Virus record (IMG/VR): IMGVR_UViG_3300025890_000069
Span: 1 to 33,372 of that record
Length of the DNA stretch: 33,372 nt
Strand: one strand, 5' to 3'
DNA from: a virus
The position numbers and the translations under genes were made by a program. A model generated the notes under the pieces. That model was not told where the DNA came from and ran no database searches. It saw nothing but the letters and a program-made list of their open reading frames with translations. Of this stretch, positions 16,501 to 25,132 are shown piece after piece; within the stretch, counting starts at the first letter, position 1, and every line of letters begins with the position of its first letter.

Positions 16501-17974
16501 TAAGCAATACAGTATATCTTTGCTTATTTGTATTAAATCTATTAGTGTCTATGCCCCCCATTGAAACCACGGGCAGACCAATGTGCCGAGTAACTCTTAT
16601 TATTTTGACCCTAAAATTTGTAAAGCTTAATTTCCTATAAGGCTCTAAATCAATTTGATGTTGAAAATTTAAAGCAGATTGTTTTTTACCCTTATGCTTT
16701 ACAAGCCCTCCAAAAGGCTCAACAGCATTTTGATAAGTTGTTCCCCCATTAATTTGAAATTCTATTTTTATATCATAAAACGCATAATTTGTGTGACGAT
16801 CTCCCTTCTCTTGATCTTGGCTAAATATTCCTTGAGGGTATGTAATATCAAATTTAACTTTATCTGCTTCTGCAATCTTAGCGGCAGTATCTAGTCCAAA
16901 ATCAGAACTGTTAAGTATAGTAGGGGATGAATTTGTATCACTAAAATCAGGAGTTCCGGGGTAGTCTCCATTATCAGCAGTATTAGGCATGCCATTTGTG
17001 TCAAATAAAGTTACACCATTTGCTACAGCATTAGCAGGATTAAGCATCTTTAGTGTGGGTAAGTTAACGCCCGTAGTACTCCCCTGTATTACAACGGCTC
17101 CGCCTACTCCCCCTACGTCTCGTATAGGCTCTTGATCTAACCATCCTGTATTCTCTTGAACAAACAGATTATCAATTTTTCCTGTTACTGCGTCTGGGTT
17201 AAATGTGCTTGAGCCCGTGCTACCTTCACTTGCATTAAAAGCCCCCGACTGACTTAAATTAAACCCATAAGTGCCATTAAATGATTGAGTATTGCCCCCG
17301 GCATCAGTATTGGAAACAGTAATTGTGCCCGCAGAAGGATTTATATCTGTTACAGCTGCAACATGTACAATTTTTAGTTGCGCGGTTGTTCCTGGAGCGC
17401 CTTCGTTGTCAGGATCAAGAATAGGTCCGGCCTGCCCCCAGATAAATACACCAGCAGTACTACTAACTACAAAAAAAGCTCCAAAAATTACTGTGTCTCC
17501 TACTATTAGAACTGTTTCTCGAATATTGTAGGCTGTACTATGGTCGCTTGCAGAAAAATTAGTTCCTGTAAGCTGCAAATTGTTATAGTCACCGTTTACA
17601 ACTAGAGCTCCTAAAGTAACATTAAGCGGTGTAGGGTCAATTAATCGAATAAAACGAGAAGAGCTTGTAGTATTAATTAAGTTTTCTGGTATAAAAGTAT
17701 TATCATCTACAGTTCCTACTACTCCATTGGAAAAAGTAATAGTCCCCGACTTATCAGTGCCTTCTTCGTTCCTACTCGGGGCGAACGATTTTAGCTTTGC
17801 TTGTAGTGCGGGATTATTGTCTAGGTAAAGAGAGGCCGCCCCCTCTACCAGTCCATGTATGGGGCCTTCGCACAAAAGATCTGTAGCAGATATATTTTGA
17901 CCAATTGAGCCTGTAAAGGCATTAGTAAGGGCAGTCTTCTTTTCACCCCGAATCGCATCCGCAAGCGTCCCCAT
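13547..17974 (-). CDS. J: Tail tip attachment / central fibre protein, lambda J-like (1475 aa)
   Basis: Residues 33-57 (LLCEGPIHGLVEGAASLYLD) carry the hallmark 'L-x-E-G-P-I-x-G-L-V-x-G-x-x-S-(I/L)-Y-L-D' of lambda gpJ-type proteins. Later come the tail-hub region with YGAGKWIKESDIDKYALYRI and LTVVQDTPQEPVAVF, and a fibronectin type III-like domain at about 1045-1130 (PPPTNLLVAPSG ... YSFKVRTMSP). At 1475 residues it is longer than lambda gpJ (1132). The extra length includes Gly/Asn-rich inserts at about 100-340. It forms the distal tail hub through which DNA passes and carries or positions the fibres. It starts on the stop of the I-like gene (TAATG) and ends on the start of the repetitive fibre. 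The symbol is given by family, not by tested function. Confidence 0.92.
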   Translation of the reverse strand: MGTLADAIRGEKKTALTNAFTGSIGQNISATDLLCEGPIHGLVEGAASLYLDNNPALQAKLKSFAPSRNEEGTDKSGTITFSNGVVGTVDDNTFIPENLINTTSSSRFIRLIDPTPLNVTLGALVVNGDYNNLQLTGTNFSASDHSTAYNIRETVLIVGDTVIFGAFFVVSSTAGVFIWGQAGPILDPDNEGAPGTTAQLKIVHVAAVTDINPSAGTITVSNTDAGGNTQSFNGTYGFNLSQSGAFNASEGSTGSSTFNPDAVTGKIDNLFVQENTGWLDQEPIRDVGGVGGAVVIQGSTTGVNLPTLKMLNPANAVANGVTLFDTNGMPNTADNGDYPGTPDFSDTNSSPTILNSSDFGLDTAAKIAEADKVKFDITYPQGIFSQDQEKGDRHTNYAFYDIKIEFQINGGTTYQNAVEPFGGLVKHKGKKQSALNFQHQIDLEPYRKLSFTNFRVKIIRVTRHIGLPVVSMGGIDTNRFNTNKQRYTVLLKSQIDNLQAINEDKFSYPYSAIVNSTFSSRNFKDPPKRSYDIKGKLVKIPSAYTPRDAAPLGKAIYGNFWDGTFKSELHYTDNPAWIFYDIVTNNRYGAGKWIKESDIDKYALYRISKFCDELVDTNDTIPATFAKRGEYYKIATLGTTDWNEVAGTSGVTYGETGVFRLKQVPTVGTGEVTLLEPRFRMNILLTKSLPVYKVLKDMCSAFTSMLYWMDGQLTVVQDTPQEPVAVFAKANVIGGSFTYEGSSIKNRPNQIVVNWNDPTIDYELSPLIIEDSPAIVRQEKVITEECVAYGCTSESQAIRYGKWKLWTAQNQKEIVYFSTSLEGGYLRPGDIISIQDPDKKGLQFGGRIQSSTTNSVTFDRSITLTGGTYKIFVVSTAPGAIYTGSADITINGVTYSRGDVLTEAHIYMDTNGNGIRDTLTLLPLDQESLASNAFDAGGNALSVEWKPYITAEGHQITQTSGSITTVNLVGSNTFTTIPTAGAVWSIKQIGGEGTAKEYKLLDIERTEKNIYAITAAEHFNEKFTAVEGRYDLGNVPNNTDAPEQEPDEIPPPTNLLVAPSGPTAFPDTSLLLTFNPPETNFVAAFQIQTNIDDIGMFTQTETHKEFKGIIANKYSFKVRTMSPKGAVSEWAETEYSATSPAVGSDNSDNIHGLKKWITASQEAEIVRDISETTNEKYSISSPYFVVEFYQKNSTAPEYAYYHWNTTGNLLQTSNNATTGLPNGGDNAIAAQSVPASALSTTVVRAEDPATNKVYEYKAGAFVANGPRHGSTAGEIHKFYKITSNRSESAYGGEVFRFKNYPVQIAQREAPDDFKLITTESPNGKVDLSSVVDDDTRELYVIFDYSVPKLFLGEWDTKANGEGPAFWRDANQTMPNAWTALTVSSAFVTANTTKLVGTGTSFTTEVQVGDVISLANLTTLTETLGDAAIVTNVASDTLLTIDRSFPATKLLANLYIPTFRPAILNDAIAADISRPT

Positions 17975-18639
17975 TAGCTGTGTCCCCTGCGTTCGTCGGC
18001 AAGCCTCCGCGCATTTTGAGCGTCTCTTCTGTTTGTGTTATTACCTGTTACACTTGAAATAAATCCGTCTTCATTACGAATTTCAAAACTTATTGGACGA
18101 CCCGGAATACGTAGTCTTCCGTAGCACACAGGAATAGGATCTTCAGCGTTAATATTTTGCTCCGACCCCGCAAATAGGTGCGAAACATCGTCATTTGCAT
18201 CTGTCGAAGGATCTTCTGCTAAAAGTTCATACATGCCCATTGAAAATAGATAGTTACCTGCCAACATTGCCAAGCTTCCGGCGGCAAGCTTTCCGGCAGC
18301 AAGAAAGCCCCCTCCTAGAGCTATAAGGGCAAAGCCCGCAAGTATTTTAAGACCGCTCTTAAGAATACTTGAAACCCCAGCCCCCGCAGGAACTGGTGTA
18401 ATTATCATATCGCCTACAGGATACTGTAAAAGTAATTGATCTGGGGCTGTTAGTTCTTCATCATTTATTTTCCAAATGAAGTAGATTTCTTTTTCGTAAC
18501 AATCCGCCAGATATGTCTTGAAATCTTCAAAATTTGCTTGTAGACAAAGAAGTACATCTTTAAAAGAGTCAGCTTGAATTTGTCTTTCAAACCCAAACTT
18601 CTCTCCTAGCTCTCCCTGTAAGTGTACTGTTCGTAACAT
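17974..18639 (-). CDS. I: Tail assembly protein, lambda I-like (221 aa)
   Basis: Length (221) is close to lambda gpI (223). The N-terminal 85 residues (LQGELGEKFGFERQIQADSF, then PVGDMIITPVPAGAG) form the ubiquitin-like half. A Gly/Ala-rich hydrophobic stretch at 92-140 (ILAGFALIALGGG, GSLAMLAGNYLFSMGM) looks membrane-active. A short C-terminal part has EDPIPVCYGRLRIPG (166-180), the usual 'N-P-x-P-x-x-Y-G-R' motif of the family. Members are needed for tail tip assembly. The gene follows the JAMM peptidase as in lambda K-I-J order, with its AAGGAG site inside the last codons of that gene. Confidence 0.9.
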   Translation of the reverse strand: MLRTVHLQGELGEKFGFERQIQADSFKDVLLCLQANFEDFKTYLADCYEKEIYFIWKINDEELTAPDQLLLQYPVGDMIITPVPAGAGVSSILKSGLKILAGFALIALGGGFLAAGKLAAGSLAMLAGNYLFSMGMYELLAEDPSTDANDDVSHLFAGSEQNINAEDPIPVCYGRLRIPGRPISFEIRNEDGFISSVTGNNTNRRDAQNARRLADERRGHS

Positions 18640-18640
18640 T

Positions 18641-18952
18641 TTAAATCTCCTTAGGATCTACTATGTTTAATGACATTTCCGGGTAGGTAAAAATATAATA
18701 AGGCAAATTTAGTATTTTGCAATTATTTAAATCTACTTGTGATGGAGTGTTTGGTGCGTCTATATGATTATGCACAATTCCTTTAATTTTATATTTCATT
18801 ACTAAATTTATATACTCCTCTGGACAAAATTTAAAACTATAATCATTATCTGCAATATTTTTACAGGGAATAAATTTATCTCCCTCAATAATTATACCAC
18901 AACCTTCTCGTGGATACTCGGCTTCAAAGTGTTTATATATTTCATCTATCAT
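18641..18952 (-). CDS. K: JAMM/MPN-domain tail assembly peptidase, lambda K N-half (103 aa)
   Basis: A complete JAMM metal site is visible: Glu16 in PREGCG, then H61-N-H63, Ser71 and Asp74 (HNHIDAPNTPSQVD), fitting E...H-x-H-x7-S-x2-D. Lambda gpK joins a JAMM domain to an NlpC/P60 cell-wall hydrolase domain; here only the first is present and the gene stops at 103 residues. It lies between L- and I-like genes as expected for K and starts in the stop of the L-like gene (ATGA). Family members act in tail tip assembly; the substrate of the JAMM part is not known to me. There is no good Shine-Dalgarno, so coupled translation is likely. Confidence 0.9.
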   Translation of the reverse strand: MIDEIYKHFEAEYPREGCGIIIEGDKFIPCKNIADNDYSFKFCPEEYINLVMKYKIKGIVHNHIDAPNTPSQVDLNNCKILNLPYYIFTYPEMSLNIVDPKEI

Positions 18953-20850
18953 TTAAATTTCTTCGACCCCGGAAATCCTCCAAAAGGTAGAGCTCTACTA
19001 CTGTTAAACTGAGCTGCGTCCGTAACAATTGTACCCGCCATAGAACTAGTAAAAGTACTGACTTTACTATGAAATCTCATTTTACAGGATCTAATTCTTT
19101 TACCACATATATCAATTCTTTTCCAATAGTACGAATTTGTCTCAGGGTCTTTTGCCTGTGGAACTGCTCTAAGTGCCTCATAAATTCTCCAGCCTCCTGC
19201 AGCTCCTGAAAATACTTTCTTTACTCTTTGCCCCGCACTATACCCTGAAATATAGGTCGCCCAAGTAGGAATATAGAAATTACCTGTTGTGGCATTTATA
19301 TTTGCTGTAATAAGTCTATCGTCTTCATCAAAAAATATTCCAAATGCATTTGCAGGGACAGTACATCCTCCTCTCTTATACAAAGCTCCTTGGTACTCCC
19401 AAGAACAATACTTACCTACAGCCCTTCTGTTTGGTAGCATTATATTGTCTAAATCTGCTGGAGTTGCTAGCTCAAATTGAATAGATGCAGATTCTTCTCG
19501 AGAAACTCTATCCAAGCTGTATGTAAACGAAGGATATTCAATAGGAAGGGAAACAGGTGTTGGGCCAGAAAGTATATACTTTAACAAAGTAGTTCTATAC
19601 GTCAAAGTACCGCCAAGAAAGTCTTCTGAGCTCCCCATACCTTCATCTGTGAAAATTTGTGCAAGATTTGTTTCATCATCTGTACCGTCCGTATTATTTG
19701 TAATCGTTCTACTTAGTACAGGAATATTTGCCATTGATAAAGTCGGCCGGTTTGAGCCTCCTCCTGCTTTTGTTTGTAGTCCATCTATAGTAATAGGGAA
19801 CGCTATGTACTCATTTACGGAAGTGCCGTCTTTAGATGGAAAATATATATTTTTACCCGTACCAGAGTCAAAATTTAAACCGTCATGCATAAATAAAGTC
19901 GTAGAGCGGGGCTCAGGTAGCTTTAACTCAAAAAGATGAACTAGTGCATCTTCCGTTTCTTGTACTTGAGTAGTTTTGATAAGGGCACTCGGCGCATTTG
20001 AAACAACTCCAGATATTGTTATACGCGTACTCTCAACACCACTAGTACTAAAAAAAGCAAATTTTCTAATGTACGTTGTTTCTTGCTCAATTGAATCATT
20101 GGTGGAATGGCGTGTTCCACTAAGTAATACAATGGAATAAGTGCTTGCTGTAGTAACTGCAGAACCTGCTCCTATGCCCCCGAGAGAATTCCAAGTACCG
20201 TTTACTGTGTCAAGTAAGTATGCCCTGAAACCGCCTGTTCCATCAGGGGAGTAGCTATCTATTTCTACTTTCTCTCCCACCGCTAGACTAAATGTCTCGC
20301 TATAATTTATTTGATTTATTACTACTCTAGGACCAAATTGAGTATAGTATGGAGCAATTGTAACTCCGGATGTAAGCGCTAAGGCGGGGTTGCCCGTAAC
20401 AGGATCTGTCGCTATATGAGCATATTTTAGGCTTTGGGTAACCTCGCTAGAAGTGGAATAATAAGGTATAGCGTGGCCAAAAACAGTTTTATATTGATTG
20501 AAGTATGTGGCAGTATCTCGACTCCAGTCAGTAAAGCCCGCTGTTGCACTATTATAGCCAATGTTATTCGCAGCTGGAGTACCAACTGAAAAATCTGGTT
20601 GATCAATATTTGGCCCAGCGTTTTTTAATATAAACGAAAATGCAGAATTTAAAGTACTGGAGCTAAAATCTGCTGTAAATATTGCAGAACCTGATGCAAC
20701 GCTAGAAGGAGAAACCGCGCAATTCGTTGGTGTTCCGTCTACAGTAATAGGGTAACCACTTCTAGAAAAAGTTGCTTCTAAAGTATCCTCTGCAGTTACG
20801 TTATTTCCAGTAGAGTTATTTCCGGTTAATGATATTCTCTTTATGCTCAT
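18949..20850 (-). CDS. L: Tail tip protein, lambda L-like, with Fe-S cysteine set (633 aa)
   Basis: The C-terminal part is L-like: LDRVSREESASIQFELATPADLDN-type text, RRAVGKYCSWEYQGALYKRG, then DICGKRIRSCKMRFHS and a terminal LPFGGFPG. Four cysteines at 482, 496, 582 and 589 match the set that holds a [4Fe-4S] cluster in lambda gpL; the last pair has the same spacing of seven. Lambda gpL is 232 residues, so this protein has a large extra N-terminal region (about 1-310, beta-rich, Ser/Thr-rich) and an insert between the cysteine pairs. It should sit at the tail tip between M and J. It overlaps M and K by ATGA junctions. Confidence 0.88.
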   Translation of the reverse strand: MSIKRISLTGNNSTGNNVTAEDTLEATFSRSGYPITVDGTPTNCAVSPSSVASGSAIFTADFSSSTLNSAFSFILKNAGPNIDQPDFSVGTPAANNIGYNSATAGFTDWSRDTATYFNQYKTVFGHAIPYYSTSSEVTQSLKYAHIATDPVTGNPALALTSGVTIAPYYTQFGPRVVINQINYSETFSLAVGEKVEIDSYSPDGTGGFRAYLLDTVNGTWNSLGGIGAGSAVTTASTYSIVLLSGTRHSTNDSIEQETTYIRKFAFFSTSGVESTRITISGVVSNAPSALIKTTQVQETEDALVHLFELKLPEPRSTTLFMHDGLNFDSGTGKNIYFPSKDGTSVNEYIAFPITIDGLQTKAGGGSNRPTLSMANIPVLSRTITNNTDGTDDETNLAQIFTDEGMGSSEDFLGGTLTYRTTLLKYILSGPTPVSLPIEYPSFTYSLDRVSREESASIQFELATPADLDNIMLPNRRAVGKYCSWEYQGALYKRGGCTVPANAFGIFFDEDDRLITANINATTGNFYIPTWATYISGYSAGQRVKKVFSGAAGGWRIYEALRAVPQAKDPETNSYYWKRIDICGKRIRSCKMRFHSKVSTFTSSMAGTIVTDAAQFNSSRALPFGGFPGSKKFK

Positions 20851-21233
20851 GGCTCGTACACTCTTCGTAAGTTTGCTGTTATAGAGTGAAAATTTTCAGA
20901 AACATAAGTAATATTATAATCCTCACAAACTACTTTTTGAGTTGTATTTCCCGCTTTATCTGCAACGGTGAATGAAAATGCTTTTCCAATATTTTCATTA
21001 AAAAACTTTTCAATATTGTAAATATCTGCTGCTGCTCTATTATTGAAAGTAATCATAAAAGTTTGGTCTTTTGCATTTACTCCGTCTATAACTCTTTGCT
21101 CGTACCCATCACCAAATTTAGCTGTAAGAACTCTGGGCACCGTATTTCTTGATAGCCCTCTATCTGCTGTAACTATTTGATCCGAGCCCCCTGTAATTGC
21201 TGCTGGAATTGTAAATTGAAACTGAGCTGACAT
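20847..21233 (-). CDS. M: Minor tail protein, lambda M-like (128 aa)
   Basis: The motif LTAKFGDGYEQRVIDGVN (about 37-54) with the following FMITFNNRAAADIYNIEKFF and NITYVSENFHSITANLRRVY is typical of lambda gpM-family tail tip proteins ('F-G-D-G-Y-x-Q-R-x-x-x-G-I-N'). Length is near lambda gpM (109). The family adds to the tail tip after L and before tail tube growth. It starts on the stop of the tape measure gene and ends in the start of the L-like gene, so the order H-M-L is preserved. Confidence 0.9.
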   Translation of the reverse strand: MSAQFQFTIPAAITGGSDQIVTADRGLSRNTVPRVLTAKFGDGYEQRVIDGVNAKDQTFMITFNNRAAADIYNIEKFFNENIGKAFSFTVADKAGNTTQKVVCEDYNITYVSENFHSITANLRRVYEP

Positions 21234-24200
21234 TATCGTGATCCATATGGACTAAGTAGTCCACCCGGGCGTTTCTGTGATTGTAACTCTCGTTGTACGG
21301 CTGCTGCAATTGCTCTTCCCATTTCTCTGGAGTCTCCTTCAGTTGTTGTTTCAGCGCTTCCATCATTATTAACATTAACATTTACACTTACATTGTTTGT
21401 CTGGGCACCTCCACCCGACATTTCAACAGGTATTGAGCGGCCGTTTGGAAGAGGTACTACAGCCTCTGTACCGTGAAGCATTGCCATATAGCCTGCATCT
21501 GACCCTCTAGCAACTCCTCCAACTGCATAGCCTTTTGGGGTCATACCACCGTATCGAAAATCAAAAGAACCAGGAGTAAAGTTTGCTCTACCAACCCCTG
21601 TACGAGGAGGGGTTACATTTGTAGGAACCCCGCCAGTAGCACCAGTACCAGGGACCCCGAACATGTTTCCAAGCATATTCATCGCGGACATTATCATTTG
21701 CTGAACGAGTAAGCGAGCAATAATTCGAGAAATATCCTGTAACATTGAGTTTGCTAATTGTTTAAATGCCTCTTTTCCACTTTCCGAGCCCGATATAATT
21801 GCTGCAAAAGCATTAGTAAAGTTTTCTTCCATTGACATTGCAGACTCTTCTACGGCCTCCTGTAGTCGGCTTGTTAGCTGTATTTGGGCTTCAAGCATAA
21901 ACTTCTTATGCTCTAACTGCTCTAGTTCATCTTCTTGACTTGCAGCGGCTGCTGCTCTTGCCGCGGTCTCCGTCGCAGCTAAGTCTGTCGTTAAAGAGGT
22001 TAGTCCAGCGTCCATCTCGCCAGTATAACTCTTGTTTGCTTTTGCATCAGCACGTGTTATATCTACTCTATGACGAAGTAACGCATACTCAGCTCGAATA
22101 GCTGCATCGGCCTGCTTTCCCCGTGCCATAATTAATTGCTTTTCTCTATCATAGCGCTTATTAAATGAGTCTAGCTCCATTTGGGCACGACGATTATCTT
22201 GGTCAATATAGTAAAAAGGATTTCTCAGCCGCTCTTCTACCTCGGTTCTATCAATTTGACGATCATCTCTTGCTTTTTCTAAATCTAACATTTGCTGTGC
22301 AAAATCAAGACGTTTTTTCTCTAAATCTAATAGTTGCTTATTAATCCCTAATACTTTATCCTGTGCTTTAAGACTTTCAAGATCACTGTTGGTCGAATCA
22401 TGCATATACTGCTTGGTTCTATCTCTAATTTGATCAAAAATTAGAGCTAGTTCTCTACCTAGTAGCTCGAGTTGATCTTGCATTGCTGATCTTTGAGTGG
22501 GATCCTTGGTTATATCTCTTGTAGCTTCTAGAGCAGCAATATCTGTTTCTATAAGCTTTCGTTCCTTAGCGAGATCTACAATAGCATTATGAAACTTTAT
22601 TCGGCGTTGTTCTTCTTTTGTCTCATCTCCTATTAATCTTATTGTTTGTTCTTTTGCAGAAATAGCAGTATCTCTTTTAGAAAGTTCTAAATCTGCAATC
22701 TTTTCTGCTGCTGATATTTGAAACGTAACTAAATCGCGCTCCGCTTGAAGTTTCTTCCGCTCTTCAGGATTTGTAAAAGTTCCTCCTAGTTTAAAGTCTA
22801 GAGCTTCTTGTTGTTCTGTTAGTTTTTGCAGCAACTGCTGTGCAGGAGTTAATTTAGCAGCCTCTGCAATAAATTGAGCTAAAGAATCCTTTGCTGTTTT
22901 TATAGCTAAATCAGCTGCCTTCATATCGTTTGAAAAATTTACAGCGCCTTTTTTTGCGTCTCCAAACTGATCTATCATCTCTTGTGTGATTACATCTGAA
23001 GTAAGAATTTCATCAACAGCCGCTAAAAACTTTGCTACAGGAGCATAAGCTGCTCCAGACGACTCTTGAACTGCAAGAATTCCATCTCTTAATTGTAACA
23101 ATCTTTTTTCAGTCTCCTCTCTCTGCTGATTTCTTGCTGTACGTGCTTGGCTGTCTCCTCCTGTAATCTCATCAGAAATCTTACCTGCTTCTCTAGCTTC
23201 ATCTATAATAGGCTCGATAAAAACATCTGAAGCAACAAGACTTGCTACAGCCGCTGTTGCAACGCCGAGTAGTCCCCCTATAGCCGTACCAATACCCGGA
23301 GCAACCACGCTACCCAGCCCTGCACCGATGCCGCCGAAAGTGCCCGCAGTAGCTAAAAAGCCTAGTCCTCCTACAGCCATCGCTGCATTGTCTACAAAAT
23401 CCATTTCTTTTGCATTTGCAACCATTTTCTCTTGTTCTTTACCAAGCTTTTTAAAATCAATAAGCATTCTTTTTGTTTGCTCAGGATTTTGGCCCGAAAA
23501 AAGACCACTTAAATTACCATACGCACTTACTCCTTGGATCTTTCCAAGCTCCATTTGAATTTCTGCAAATTTTTCAAATTCTTTATTCAGTTTAGCTAAA
23601 CGCTCTTGAAAAGTTTTTGTAGCCTCAGCATTGGCCTGTAACTCTTTTTCTTGGTCAGTTAAGGGGCCTTGAGTAAACTCTTTATACATTGAGAAGCCTG
23701 TAAACGCTAACGCCCCATAGGAGACCATACTAAGAACTTTTGAGAATATACCTGCAATTGCTGCTGCTGCCACTTTTACTGAAGCAGATATTCCTGCAAT
23801 CGCGGCCTTACTTCTCAGTGCAAATAATTCGGTTTTTCTAAGGGTACTGTCCTGTGCGGCATTCATTGAACGATATGCTTCGGCCATCTCACGAACCATA
23901 TGAATTTTCATACCCGTAAAGGCGCCTTTTATAACCACTCCTGAACTATTTACGTTATTTTCTGCGGCTTTTACCGCTGAATTAAATCTTGCAACCTCAG
24001 CGCCTCCTAAATCTTTCCCTTTGCTAAGAGTTGTTAAAAATCCTGCTTTGGCCCCATCGGCTAAGCCTACATTTGCAAGGCTTGTCAAATCTTTTTTGTA
24101 GTCTTGTGTGGTTTTAGAAGCTAGCTTTACTTCTTGCCTGACAGCCCTGTAAAAGGTTTTTTGTGATGCAGCAGAATCTCTCGCAGCGTCTGCAATTCCT

Positions 24201-25132
24201 GTGAAACTCAGCCCTAAAGCTCTTAGCGGGCCAGAAAGTAAAACACCTAAAGAGGCTACCGCAAGAGCAGGGGTTTCTTGTAATACTTTTGCTAGAGGGC
24301 CTGCTACCATATCTACAACTGATTTTACTGACATGATTATATCATCAAAAGCTTTTTGAAGTTGAGCATACTGATTTGGGCTTCTTCCTACAATATCAAG
24401 TATTTTTCCATATTTTTCTTCTGCTTGCTCTAGAATATCATTGGTTACTGCTTGTTGTTTTTGGAATGTTGTTAGTTCGGTTGCATTGATTCCTAAAGAA
24501 GTTGCATATTTTTGTGAAGCATCATCTAAACGAAGAATAATACCTAATTCGTCAAGTAGTTCTGGCTCTGCTTTTGTGGCGCCACGAACTAAACGATTAA
24601 AAGAATCAGTAACATCTCGACCCAAAATTTGAGAAGCATCTGCAGCAGCTTTGCCAAGTCTAACAAGCTGATCTGCGTTTAAACCAGCAGCACTACCAAT
24701 AGCCGCTGCTTGTGCGGCATCTCGGAAAGCAATTTGAGAGTCTGTTGCTCGTATAATATCGTCAGTAAGCGTATTGATTGCTACACCTGTTGAAGATGCA
24801 TAAGCAACTTGACCTGCGCGAAGAGACTTCAATTCTCCCGCAGATTTTAAAAAGTTAAAAGCGGCAGATACTGCAAATAATGAGGCAGCCAAAGAAGCAT
24901 AAGCACCAACTAGCCCGCCCATACCTTGTTGCATTTTTGAAAAGTTCTTAGAAGCGCTAGAAGAAGCTTGGGCAGTGCCTTTTATATTTCGATCTGCTTC
25001 ACGAGACGATTTAGACACATTGCCTAAGCCCTCATCAATGCCACCAAGTTGGTTTTTCAGCTTTTTAGCATCAACAGTAGCTTTTTGCATCTTACCATTG
25101 ACTTCAATATCGATCTGTATTTTTCTAGCCAT
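21233..25132 (-). CDS. H: Tail tape measure protein, lambda H-like (1299 aa)
   Basis: A long helical protein with an N-terminal coil, a first hydrophobic segment at about 71-97 (GLVGAYASLAASLFAVSAAF), further hydrophobic stretches near 440-480 and a Gly/Ala-rich one at 575-640, then a charged coiled-coil section at about 740-1100. The C-terminal part (GYAVGGVARGSDAGYMAML, TEAVVPLPNGRSIP at about 1199-1225) is the usual end of lambda-type tape measures. It sets tail length and leaves the tail lumen with DNA at infection. Its ATG overlaps the stop of the frameshifted chaperone (TAATG). By the common rule of about 0.15 nm per residue, the tail would be near 195 nm; this is an estimate. Confidence 0.95.
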   Translation of the reverse strand: MARKIQIDIEVNGKMQKATVDAKKLKNQLGGIDEGLGNVSKSSREADRNIKGTAQASSSASKNFSKMQQGMGGLVGAYASLAASLFAVSAAFNFLKSAGELKSLRAGQVAYASSTGVAINTLTDDIIRATDSQIAFRDAAQAAAIGSAAGLNADQLVRLGKAAADASQILGRDVTDSFNRLVRGATKAEPELLDELGIILRLDDASQKYATSLGINATELTTFQKQQAVTNDILEQAEEKYGKILDIVGRSPNQYAQLQKAFDDIIMSVKSVVDMVAGPLAKVLQETPALAVASLGVLLSGPLRALGLSFTGIADAARDSAASQKTFYRAVRQEVKLASKTTQDYKKDLTSLANVGLADGAKAGFLTTLSKGKDLGGAEVARFNSAVKAAENNVNSSGVVIKGAFTGMKIHMVREMAEAYRSMNAAQDSTLRKTELFALRSKAAIAGISASVKVAAAAIAGIFSKVLSMVSYGALAFTGFSMYKEFTQGPLTDQEKELQANAEATKTFQERLAKLNKEFEKFAEIQMELGKIQGVSAYGNLSGLFSGQNPEQTKRMLIDFKKLGKEQEKMVANAKEMDFVDNAAMAVGGLGFLATAGTFGGIGAGLGSVVAPGIGTAIGGLLGVATAAVASLVASDVFIEPIIDEAREAGKISDEITGGDSQARTARNQQREETEKRLLQLRDGILAVQESSGAAYAPVAKFLAAVDEILTSDVITQEMIDQFGDAKKGAVNFSNDMKAADLAIKTAKDSLAQFIAEAAKLTPAQQLLQKLTEQQEALDFKLGGTFTNPEERKKLQAERDLVTFQISAAEKIADLELSKRDTAISAKEQTIRLIGDETKEEQRRIKFHNAIVDLAKERKLIETDIAALEATRDITKDPTQRSAMQDQLELLGRELALIFDQIRDRTKQYMHDSTNSDLESLKAQDKVLGINKQLLDLEKKRLDFAQQMLDLEKARDDRQIDRTEVEERLRNPFYYIDQDNRRAQMELDSFNKRYDREKQLIMARGKQADAAIRAEYALLRHRVDITRADAKANKSYTGEMDAGLTSLTTDLAATETAARAAAAASQEDELEQLEHKKFMLEAQIQLTSRLQEAVEESAMSMEENFTNAFAAIISGSESGKEAFKQLANSMLQDISRIIARLLVQQMIMSAMNMLGNMFGVPGTGATGGVPTNVTPPRTGVGRANFTPGSFDFRYGGMTPKGYAVGGVARGSDAGYMAMLHGTEAVVPLPNGRSIPVEMSGGGAQTNNVSVNVNVNNDGSAETTTEGDSREMGRAIAAAVQRELQSQKRPGGLLSPYGSR

